Under the pieces are notes generated by a model. It was not told the DNA's origin. It was given only the letters and a program-made list of their open reading frames with translations, and did not search any database. Below, piece by piece: positions 50,140 to 57,227 of a DNA stretch of 64,000 nucleotides (the stretch's first letter is position 1; every line of letters begins with the position of its first letter). Source of the DNA: Spirochaetales bacterium (GTDB lineage Bacteria; Spirochaetota; Leptospiria; Leptospirales; Leptonemataceae); NCBI GenBank assembly GCA_015075425.1, contig JABTUL010000001.1, forward strand, positions 744,001-808,000, written 5' to 3'. A program made the position numbers and the translations under genes.

Positions 50140-51883
50140 ATCGTGGAATGCCGGGAGCGTCGTTGCTCGTATCTTAAAACAGGAAGGAGTGGAGAAGATC
50201 TTCGGGATCATTGATGGCACCTATTTTGGCTTTTACTCGTCTGCCGTAAAAGAAGGAATGCAGCTGATCACGCCGCGCCATGAAACGAGTGCGGCGCATA
50301 TGGCCGGTGCCTACGCGCGGTTGACAGGAAAGCTGGGTGTTTGCATGGCCTCGAATGGCCCGGGAGTGGCCAATATATTGCCGGGCCTTGTGGTGGAAGA
50401 GGGAGAAGGAAATCGTCTGCTGCTGATCACGAGTGCGCGGCGTACGGGGATCATGTACCCGGATCGCGGCGGCACCTACCAGTGCTTTGATCAGGTGGCG
50501 GTAATCGCTAAAATTGCTAAATACAGTGTGGCCGTGCCTTCCTTTGAGCGTACGGCAGAAATCATGCGCTCCGCTTTGCGACACTGCTACAGTGGTCGGC
50601 CCGGCGTGGTCCATGTCGATATCCCAGAAAATATTATGAATACAAAAGTGAAGGCAAGCCCGGATTTGCGCCACCCCGAGCGTTACCGTGTGATGGAGCC
50701 TCTGACGCCCTCGACAGATCAGGTTCGCCGGGCCGCCGATATGCTGTGTGCAGCAAAGCTTCCCATGATCCATGCGGGCAGTGGTGTTTTGCATTCAGGG
50801 GCTTCTCTTCTTTTAGAAGAGGTGGCCGATTTGTTGCATGCTCCGGTCACGACCAGCTGGGCGGCGCGGGGGGCTCTGCGCGAAACCCACGAACTGGCCA
50901 TTCCTATGGTGGATGTAACGCTCAATCATCGGGTGCGAAACGCCGCCGACCTGGTTCTGGTGCTTGGATCGCGCCTCGGAGAAACGGACTGGTGGGGCAA
51001 AGCTCCTTACTGGAAGCACCCCGCCGGACAACAGATGATTCAGGTGGATACGGATGCGTTCATCCTGGGAGCCAATAAGCCGGTGGATCTGGCCATTCAG
51101 GCTGATGTTAAGGTACTGCTTTCTCTACTTGCTCTGGAGCTTCGCAGTCGCAGCCTTGATCAAAATCACCGTCGCAAAGAAATGCAACAATTCAGCAAGT
51201 ACCGGCAGGCCTATCGGGCCCGACTGGATCGAGCCTTACAAAAGGAAAGCCAGCTGGTTCATCCTGCACGGGCGGTCATGGCCTGCCGCGAGACCCTGGG
51301 GGATGAAACCATCCTTGTTGCTGACGGTGGCAATACGGCGATCTGGGCCAATTTTTACTGGCAGGTGCGTACGGCCGGCACCGTGCTTTCCACTTTCAAA
51401 TTTGGTATGCTGGGTGCAGGCGTGGCCCAGGCGCTGGGGGCAGCCGTAGCCCGCCCGGGAAAGCAAGTGTGTTGTATCATTGGCGATGGAGCGATGGGCT
51501 TTCATCCGCAAGAGATCGAAACCGCAGTGCGGCACGGATTAAAGGTTCTGTATGTAGTACTGTGTGATCGCCAGTGGGGCATGGTAAAGATGAACCAGTC
51601 CTTTACCTTGCGCCCGTGGAAAATGCTTCTGTACAAAAGACTGGATCCGGGCGAAACAATTGCTGCGGATCTGGGAGAAATTCGCTTCGATCTGGTGGCC
51701 CGGGCGATGGGGGCGTATGGAGAACGCGTGCAGACTAACTCTGAGCTCCTTCCCGCACTGGAGCGCTGTATCCAGAGTGGCCTTCCGGCAGTTTTGCATG
51801 TCGATGTAGATCCGGTCGCTCATATGTGGGCTCCCGGACTGCGTCACTTCAAAGACATGCATCTGGAACCAGGAAGGCGTTGA
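50132..51883 (+). CDS. ThDP-dependent enzyme, acetolactate-synthase superfamily (copy 2)
   Basis: A 583-residue protein from the ATG at 50132 (GGGGAAACAA upstream), overlapping the amidotransferase gene by eight bases. Pyr domain: IFGIIDGTYFGFYSSAV, catalytic Glu in TPRHETSAAHMAGAYARL; central domain: DLVLVLGSRLGETDWWG; PP domain: IIGDGAMGFHPQEIETAV with VVLCDRQWGMVK where the usual Asn-Asn is Cys-Asp, so Asp would take the metal-ligand place. It differs clearly from copy 1. It probably acts on a 2-oxo acid within the pathway encoded by this locus. The epimerase gene begins one base after its stop. Confidence 0.88.
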   Translation: MSESWNAGSVVARILKQEGVEKIFGIIDGTYFGFYSSAVKEGMQLITPRHETSAAHMAGAYARLTGKLGVCMASNGPGVANILPGLVVEEGEGNRLLLITSARRTGIMYPDRGGTYQCFDQVAVIAKIAKYSVAVPSFERTAEIMRSALRHCYSGRPGVVHVDIPENIMNTKVKASPDLRHPERYRVMEPLTPSTDQVRRAADMLCAAKLPMIHAGSGVLHSGASLLLEEVADLLHAPVTTSWAARGALRETHELAIPMVDVTLNHRVRNAADLVLVLGSRLGETDWWGKAPYWKHPAGQQMIQVDTDAFILGANKPVDLAIQADVKVLLSLLALELRSRSLDQNHRRKEMQQFSKYRQAYRARLDRALQKESQLVHPARAVMACRETLGDETILVADGGNTAIWANFYWQVRTAGTVLSTFKFGMLGAGVAQALGAAVARPGKQVCCIIGDGAMGFHPQEIETAVRHGLKVLYVVLCDRQWGMVKMNQSFTLRPWKMLLYKRLDPGETIAADLGEIRFDLVARAMGAYGERVQTNSELLPALERCIQSGLPAVLHVDVDPVAHMWAPGLRHFKDMHLEPGRR

Positions 51884-51884
51884 T

Positions 51885-52925
51885 ATGCAGAGGGATTCCT
51901 CTGCGCGAACTGGCGCAAAAAATACTGTTGCTCCCGGCCGGATCGTGATTCCGCGCATGCGAGTCCTCATCACCGGAGCCGGTGGTTATGCAGGCAGTCA
52001 ATTGGTACAGTCCCTCTGCACTGATGAAACGATTGATGTCATGGCCACGGATGTGCGCTTCTTAGCAGAGCAGGGTCGCGAAAACCGGCGCGTCTGCGAT
52101 ATCCGCGACCGTGAATCTGTGCAGGAACTGTGGTCAGAGTATCGGCCTGATGCTGTAGTGCACCTGGCCTCGGTTGTGAATCCCGGGAAAGGAAGCAGCC
52201 GTCAGTTTGAGTATGAGGTGGATGTAGGAGGTACAACCAATGTGCTCAATGCCAGCATCCAGACGCATGTGGAACGCTTGATTGTCACTTCGAGTGGTGC
52301 CGCCTACGGTTACCATAAGGATAGTCCCCGACCCCTCAAAGAAACAGATTCCCTGCGGGGGAATTTTGAATTTCCGTACTCCCACCACAAGCGCCTGGTT
52401 GAAGAGCTGCTGGCAGATCATAAGAAAAACGGACTGAAGCCTGACCTTGTCATTTTTCGCGTCGGGACGATCCTTGGCCAGACGACCAGAAATCAGATTA
52501 CAGCGCTCTTTTTGCGGCCACGATTGCCGGCTGTTTGCGGCAGCGACAGCCCCTTTGTATTCATCTGGGACCAGGATGTGATGGCGGCGATTCTGCATGC
52601 GCTGAAAAGAGAGCGGAATTCTTTTGTGGCTCCGGTCGGCATCTACAATCTGGCCGGCGATGGCTATCTGAGTGTTGACGAAATCGCGGCCAGGCTCGGG
52701 AAGAAGGTGCAACGTTTTCCGGCCTGGTTTTTGCGGTTTCTATTTGCCGTGCTCCGCCCTCTGGGACTTTCTCGCTACGGGCCGGAGCAGGTGCGCTTTT
52801 TGCAATACAGGCCGGTACTCGACAATGGAGAATTGAAGAGAACATTTGGATTTCTGCCGCAGATGACCAGCGCGCAGGTTTTTGACTATTACTGTAAACA
52901 CAATGTTTTCCAGAAGAAAACGTGA
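51885..52925 (+). CDS. NAD-dependent epimerase/dehydratase (extended SDR)
   Basis: A 346-residue extended short-chain dehydrogenase. The core starts at MRVLITGAGGYAGSQLVQ (residue 25); AGGAAGG precedes the ATG at 51885, so the 24-residue extension is probably real. It has VVHLASVVNPGKG, SSGAAYGYHKDSPRPLKE, and YSHHK as the catalytic YxxxK, with Ser in TSSGA, so it should be active. Substrates are commonly nucleotide sugars but other hydroxy/oxo groups are possible. It ends with a hydrophobic helix (AWFLRFLFAVLRPLGLS) that could touch the membrane. The truncated SDR gene starts inside its end. Confidence 0.88.
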   Translation: MQRDSSARTGAKNTVAPGRIVIPRMRVLITGAGGYAGSQLVQSLCTDETIDVMATDVRFLAEQGRENRRVCDIRDRESVQELWSEYRPDAVVHLASVVNPGKGSSRQFEYEVDVGGTTNVLNASIQTHVERLIVTSSGAAYGYHKDSPRPLKETDSLRGNFEFPYSHHKRLVEELLADHKKNGLKPDLVIFRVGTILGQTTRNQITALFLRPRLPAVCGSDSPFVFIWDQDVMAAILHALKRERNSFVAPVGIYNLAGDGYLSVDEIAARLGKKVQRFPAWFLRFLFAVLRPLGLSRYGPEQVRFLQYRPVLDNGELKRTFGFLPQMTSAQVFDYYCKHNVFQKKT

Positions 52926-53466
52926 TCTGAGGGGAACCAGGGCTCTGCTTACGGGAGCCTTTGGAAATCTGGGGCGTGCCCTTTCTTTCGAGCTGGCCCG
53001 CCGTGGCTGTGAGGTAATTGGCGTGGATCGCGATCGGGACGCCCTGCGCCTCCTGGGGCAGGAATTCGCTGAGCTGGGTTTTCCTCATAGCCTGGAGGTG
53101 ATCGATCTTGCCGATTCCCGCGCGCTGGGCGAGTTCCTGTCCCGTCAGCTCAACCGGCCACTCGATATTTTGATTTTGAATGCCGGGATAACCCGCATAC
53201 GGTCCTTTTCGCAAACCGATGAGGTCGATTTTCGTTCCGTAATGGAAGTGAATTTTTTTGCTCCCGTACGTCTTGTCAGTGAATGTCTGGATCGATTGCC
53301 GCGAACAAAGGGCTCACTGCTTCCATCGGATGTGGCCAGCCGGGTCGTCGCCGCCCTCGAAGCACGCAAATCTCGCCTGTATCTGCCTCTGCAATCTCTG
53401 GTGGCCCGACTGATCTGGGGATTGTCTCCAGACCTGTATATTTCTTTAATGAAAAGACGCGCTTGA
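52903..53466 (+). CDS. SDR-family protein lacking the catalytic core (internal deletion)
   Basis: A 187-residue protein from the ATG at 52903 (overlap of 23 bases with the epimerase gene). Residues 1-120 follow classical SDRs: ALLTGAFGNLGRALSFELAR (NAD(P)-binding TGxxxxxG), IDLADS, ILNAGITRIR and VMEVNFFAPVRLVSE. At RTKGSLLPSDVASRV the part that normally holds the catalytic Ser, Tyr-x3-Lys and the substrate loop (some 70 residues) is missing in frame, and the normal C-terminus resumes (SRLYLPLQSLVARLIWGLSP). The product may still bind dinucleotide but cannot use the normal catalytic residues. It may be a decaying gene or a binding-only subunit. Confidence 0.75.
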   Translation: MFSRRKRDLRGTRALLTGAFGNLGRALSFELARRGCEVIGVDRDRDALRLLGQEFAELGFPHSLEVIDLADSRALGEFLSRQLNRPLDILILNAGITRIRSFSQTDEVDFRSVMEVNFFAPVRLVSECLDRLPRTKGSLLPSDVASRVVAALEARKSRLYLPLQSLVARLIWGLSPDLYISLMKRRA

Positions 53467-53499
53467 TCCGGTGGAATAGGGACAATCTGGAGGTAGATC

Positions 53500-54684
53500 G
53501 TGTTTGAAGGGATTCCTTTCAGCATTTCCCTGGATCAGGCTGGACGATTCCTGGTGAAAAGTCATCAATTGCCGGAAGCTCCTCTCCTCTATCTGGAGGA
53601 TTATTTACAGGCAGTCAATCGCTACAAGAATGCAGGCAGTGCCAGCGATCCCTTGTTCAGTCTCTATCAACCTCCTCTATTGTCTCATGCCGGGCATCGT
53701 GCGCTCCACCACAGACTCAAGCGTCGCTTTGAGAGGGCACGCATTCCCGCTTCAGCGACCATTGGTATGAGCAGGCACTGTCAATGCCATTGTTTGCATT
53801 GCAGCGCCAGCTATCACATGGCCTCAGCACGCGAAGATTTAACAACAGATCAAATGGTCCAGGCTTTCCGGGAGAGTGTGGACGCTGGTGTAACGACCCT
53901 GATCCTGGTGGGTGGTGAACCGCTGATTCGGCGTGACCTGGAAAAGATTTTAGAAAAAACCAGAACAGACCGGGCCTCCGTGATAGCCTTCAGCAATGGC
54001 GAACTGCTGACAGAGAAACGTGCCAGTTCCCTCAGAGCAGCAGGTCTATTGGGAATTTTTATCTCCCTCGATTCTCCCGAGGAAAAGGAACACAACGAGT
54101 TGCGCGGCCGGCCCGGCCTCTTTGAAAAAGCGATGCGAGCCATAGCTGCCGGCCGGTCCGCCGGTCTTATGATGGGAATTTCCAGTTATTTGACGGACGA
54201 ACGTGTGCAGGCCGGATATGTGGAAAAATTTATGGATCTTGCTGCTGAAACGAAGGCCATGGAAGTGACTTTCTTTGATGCCATTGCTACCGGTCGTCTA
54301 AAGGACGGTCGCCATACTTTCCTTTCCGATTCTGTCCGCCTGGATCTGCATGAACGGGTCCGACGCTTTCAGCGTGATCCTTTGAGCCCGGCTATCTCAG
54401 CACAATCCACGCTTACTTCCCGGCGTGGTAGCGCTTTTTGCTTTGCCGGCAACACCCAGTTTTATCTTTCGAGTAACGGTGCCTTCTGCCCCTGCGACTT
54501 TACTCCACTACATGCCGGCTACTTTCCCGAGTTCAGCATTGCTGCTCTGTGGAAAAAATTAGTCAGTCATCCCTGTTACCGGAAACGTTCCCGGGTATGT
54601 CGGATGCAGGATCCAGGGTTCCGGCGTGCATTCATCGATACGATCCCACATGATGCTGTCCTTCCTTATCCCCTTTCTCCATAA
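53500..54684 (+). CDS. radical SAM enzyme with C-terminal SPASM-like cysteines (locus copy 2)
   Basis: A 394-residue protein from a GTG with GGAGGT six bases upstream. MSRHCQCHCLHCSASYH holds the CX3CX2C cluster at about residues 91-98 and LILVGGEPLIRRDLEKIL the GGE motif; GIFISLDSPEEKEHNELRG is typical of SPASM-type enzymes. Near the C-terminus, FCFAGNTQFYLSSNGAFCPC and later SRVCRM give cysteines for an auxiliary cluster. The N-terminal 85 residues precede the barrel and have no match I know. Such enzymes modify peptides or sugars, or join carbon chains. Last member of the plus arm before trpD, 63 bases away. Confidence 0.88.
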   Translation: MFEGIPFSISLDQAGRFLVKSHQLPEAPLLYLEDYLQAVNRYKNAGSASDPLFSLYQPPLLSHAGHRALHHRLKRRFERARIPASATIGMSRHCQCHCLHCSASYHMASAREDLTTDQMVQAFRESVDAGVTTLILVGGEPLIRRDLEKILEKTRTDRASVIAFSNGELLTEKRASSLRAAGLLGIFISLDSPEEKEHNELRGRPGLFEKAMRAIAAGRSAGLMMGISSYLTDERVQAGYVEKFMDLAAETKAMEVTFFDAIATGRLKDGRHTFLSDSVRLDLHERVRRFQRDPLSPAISAQSTLTSRRGSAFCFAGNTQFYLSSNGAFCPCDFTPLHAGYFPEFSIAALWKKLVSHPCYRKRSRVCRMQDPGFRRAFIDTIPHDAVLPYPLSP

Positions 54685-54747
54685 ATAGCCGGCCGATGCA
54701 TTCTGATTTCTGCTCGCTCTACAGACAGCGCCTGGCATGAGTGGCTC

Positions 54748-55770
54748 ATGCTAACGGCCGTCTTGAAGCAACTCATCGATCGTCAGGATCTGGATGCGGC
54801 AAGCGCCACACAGGCAATGACAGCCATTATGACCGGCGAGGCCGGTGAAGCCATGACCGCAGCGCTGCTTGTGGCTCTGCGCTGCAAAGGCGAGAAAGCC
54901 CATGAGGTAACGGCTTTCGTGCGTTCCATGCGCAAAGCTGCTTTAGTATGGCCTGAGGCTACCGGGGACCTTTGCGATACTTGTGGCACCGGCGGCGATG
55001 GTCGGGGAACCATTAACATCTCCACTCTTTCCGCGCTGCTGCTGGCGAGTTTAGGACACAGCGTTGCCAAGCACGGCAATCGAGCAGTGAGCAGCACGTC
55101 GGGCTCCGCCGATTTGCTCGAAGAACTGGGGCTCAAACTCGATCGCAGTGTGGAGGATGTCATCGTTGATTTGCGCCGCTCCCGCATTTGTTTTTTATTT
55201 GCCCCGCTCTGGCATCCAGCCATGAGGCATGCGGCTCCGGTGCGCCGGTCGCTGGGCATACGAACCGTTTTTAACATGCTTGGACCTCTGACCAACCCGG
55301 CCCCGGTGGCCTATCAGTCCGTGGGAGTCTTTGATCCTGAGTTGCTTGAGCTCATGGCTGAAGTTTTGTGCAGCCTGGACCGGAAGCTTGCCTATGTGAT
55401 TCATTCGCAGGATGGCCTGGATGAGATTTCACCGGAAGTGCCAACTCGCTACATTCGCGTGGAGCAGGGACGGGTGGTAGAAAAGGGGGAACTGCGACCG
55501 GAGGATTTTGGTGTCCGCCCCTTTGCTCTGTCCAGGATTCAGGTGCCGGATAAAAAAGAAGCCTTCAGCCGGGCCCAGGCTCTGATTCGGGGAGCAGGAC
55601 TGGAAGAAGATCGAACCATTGTGGCGATGAATGCGGCACTTCTGCATGGAGGACGGCGCGGACTGTCTTTAAAAGATGCATACGAGGAGTGCCGTTCTGA
55701 ACTGCAAAGCGGGCGGCTGGAAAGTATCCTGAAAAGCTGGATTGAAAGAATCCCCCTCCCATCCAATTAG
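54748..55770 (+). CDS. trpD: anthranilate phosphoribosyltransferase
   Basis: TrpD transfers the phosphoribosyl group of PRPP to anthranilate, the second step of tryptophan synthesis. The 340-residue product has normal length and complete motifs: CDTCGTGGDGRGTINIST (PRPP site), VAKHGNRAVSSTSGSAD, FLFAPLWHPAMRHAAPVR, RTVFNMLGPLTNPA and DGLDEIS. No other trp gene is in the window; it follows the radical SAM gene by 63 bases on the same strand, so it may be part of that transcription unit or have its own promoter. The family also includes enzymes acting on other aromatic or heterocyclic amines, worth keeping in mind given the location. Confidence 0.94.
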   Translation: MLTAVLKQLIDRQDLDAASATQAMTAIMTGEAGEAMTAALLVALRCKGEKAHEVTAFVRSMRKAALVWPEATGDLCDTCGTGGDGRGTINISTLSALLLASLGHSVAKHGNRAVSSTSGSADLLEELGLKLDRSVEDVIVDLRRSRICFLFAPLWHPAMRHAAPVRRSLGIRTVFNMLGPLTNPAPVAYQSVGVFDPELLELMAEVLCSLDRKLAYVIHSQDGLDEISPEVPTRYIRVEQGRVVEKGELRPEDFGVRPFALSRIQVPDKKEAFSRAQALIRGAGLEEDRTIVAMNAALLHGGRRGLSLKDAYEECRSELQSGRLESILKSWIERIPLPSN

Positions 55771-55800
55771 CGCCGCCAGGGCGTGCCCGCTGTTGTTTCA

Positions 55801-55817
55801 GGGGGCCTGCCCCTTTT
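55801..55817 (+). terminator. possible weak terminator after trpD
   Basis: GGGGGCCTGCCCC followed by TTTT lies 31 bases after the trpD stop; the stem is four or five GC pairs with a short loop. Too small to be certain. Confidence 0.3.
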
Positions 55818-55911
55818 GTCCGAGAACGGCGGTACAACAAAAATTCACCTGTCGGGTGCTTTTTAAAAATCCTACAAAAGGCCTCTGCGCGCCAACTGCC
55901 TTCTGGCTTCT

Positions 55912-55941
55912 TTGACTTGTCAGCCTGAGCTTTCTTAGAAC
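55912..55941 (+). promoter_or_regulatory. possible promoter for the yajC-secDF run
   Basis: TTGACT (55912-55917) and TAGAAC (55936-55941), spacing 18. Expected transcription start near 55948 would give only about five leader bases before the ATG at 55953, that is an almost leaderless message. No ribosome-binding site is visible before that ATG, in agreement. Pattern only. Confidence 0.35.
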
Positions 55942-55952
55942 CTTTGTTCCTC

Positions 55953-56336
55953 ATGGATGAAATCTATTCCTTACTCGCTCAGCAATCGGCAAGACCGCAA
56001 GCCGTCATTGAGCAACCCTCAGCAACACCCGCGGCCGCGTCCCCCATGGAGCAGCCCTCATGGTGGCCCATGCTCGGAATTTTTGCTCTCTTTGCCGTAT
56101 TTATGTTTTTCATGAGCCGTTCGCAACGCAAGGAAGAGAAGCGCAAAAAAGAGATGATGGCTGCTTTGAAAAAGGGCGATCAGGTAGTGACCTCGGCAGG
56201 AATCATCGGAACCATCTCCTCTCTCAAAGATGACACCATCATTTTGAATGTGGGAGGCGTAAAAGTAGAATTTCTGGCCTCTGCCATATCCAGCCTGCGA
56301 GCTCCTGGTAAAGGTGAGAAGACGGAAAAAGAATAG
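55953..56336 (+). CDS. yajC: preprotein translocase accessory subunit YajC
   Basis: A 127-residue protein with one membrane helix (MLGIFALFAVFMFFMSRSQRKEEKRKK) and a C-terminal beta domain containing KKGDQVVTSAGIIGTI, the YajC signature, and FLASAISSLR. It joins SecDF in the holo-translocon. An N-terminal extension of about 35 residues rich in Ala, Pro and Gln is longer than in E. coli. The ATG at 55953 is chosen over the TTG at 55944. Order yajC - proline-rich protein - secD - secF is kept in one direction. Confidence 0.95.
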   Translation: MDEIYSLLAQQSARPQAVIEQPSATPAAASPMEQPSWWPMLGIFALFAVFMFFMSRSQRKEEKRKKEMMAALKKGDQVVTSAGIIGTISSLKDDTIILNVGGVKVEFLASAISSLRAPGKGEKTEKE

Positions 56337-56345
56337 GAGTCGATC

Positions 56346-57227
56346 ATGAAGTTGTATCTTTACGGATTTTTACTGTTACTTCTTGCGGGCGGACTGTGGG
56401 CTCAGGAAATTAAAGATATTCCAGAGCCGGCTCCCGTTGAAAAACCGCCCGTCGCAAAACCGCCGCAGGTAAAACCGGCCCGGCCACCGGAAGAGGCACC
56501 GGTCACTCCTCCCGTGGCTCCTGTTCCGGAAAAACCGGCCATGGAAAAGGCTGAAAAGCCGGCTTCACCGGAAGGTCCGGATAGAACAGAAAAACCGGAC
56601 CGGGTAGAGAAAAAAGCGGAAGAACCCCAAAAAGAGCCTGCGGTGATTCGGCTAAAAACAGAAGAGGAGCGCAAAGCCGAGGCGGCCCGGGTTTTGCTGG
56701 AAAGAAAGAAGAGAGAGGAGCGCCGCGTACAGAGACCTGTAGTGAAGCGGGTGGAGACCAGGGAAAGGCCTGCTGCTCCCGTTGGGCCGGCGCAGAGAAT
56801 GCTGGAACGCCCTGTTGTAGCACCGGCCCGACCACCAATGGAGACGCCCGCCGCTCAACCCCCCGTTCTTCCTGCTACTCCCCTCCCGACAGCTGAGGGG
56901 CTGGCCCCCGCAACTGCAATCGCTCCCGCGCTGCCAACAGCAACCGGTCCGCTCGCCGGCATTGCCGACACGCACTACTTGCCCGAGGAACTGCTGATTC
57001 CAGGCCTTAAGGTTACCCACTATACCATAAGCAGTTCCCCCGTCGCCAATCTGGAGCACGGCGTGAAGGAAGGGGAAGTGGAGAAGGAAGGAGAAGGCCT
57101 GTGGGCCTGGGTCCTGGGAAAAATGACCAACTCCCGCACTTTACGGAACATCTTCATTGTGGCCGCCATTATGGCTGTCTTTCTGGTGTATCGCATGCGT
57201 AACACAGGGCAGCGAATCGGCTTATGA
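56346..57227 (+). CDS. proline-rich bitopic membrane protein between yajC and secD
   Basis: A 293-residue protein with a signal peptide (LLLLLAGGLWAQ) and a C-terminal membrane helix near residues 267-285 (IFIVAAIMAVFLVYRM). Between them about 200 residues are dominated by Pro, Glu, Lys and Ala (for example PVEKPPVAKPPQVKPARPPE), then a short folded-looking part (DTHYLPEELLIPGLKVTHYT). It should span the periplasm. AGGAGT precedes the ATG. It overlaps secD by four bases, so it is bound to the Sec operon; a role as accessory part of the translocon is possible but unknown. No family is recognised. Confidence 0.75.
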   Translation: MKLYLYGFLLLLLAGGLWAQEIKDIPEPAPVEKPPVAKPPQVKPARPPEEAPVTPPVAPVPEKPAMEKAEKPASPEGPDRTEKPDRVEKKAEEPQKEPAVIRLKTEEERKAEAARVLLERKKREERRVQRPVVKRVETRERPAAPVGPAQRMLERPVVAPARPPMETPAAQPPVLPATPLPTAEGLAPATAIAPALPTATGPLAGIADTHYLPEELLIPGLKVTHYTISSSPVANLEHGVKEGEVEKEGEGLWAWVLGKMTNSRTLRNIFIVAAIMAVFLVYRMRNTGQRIGL

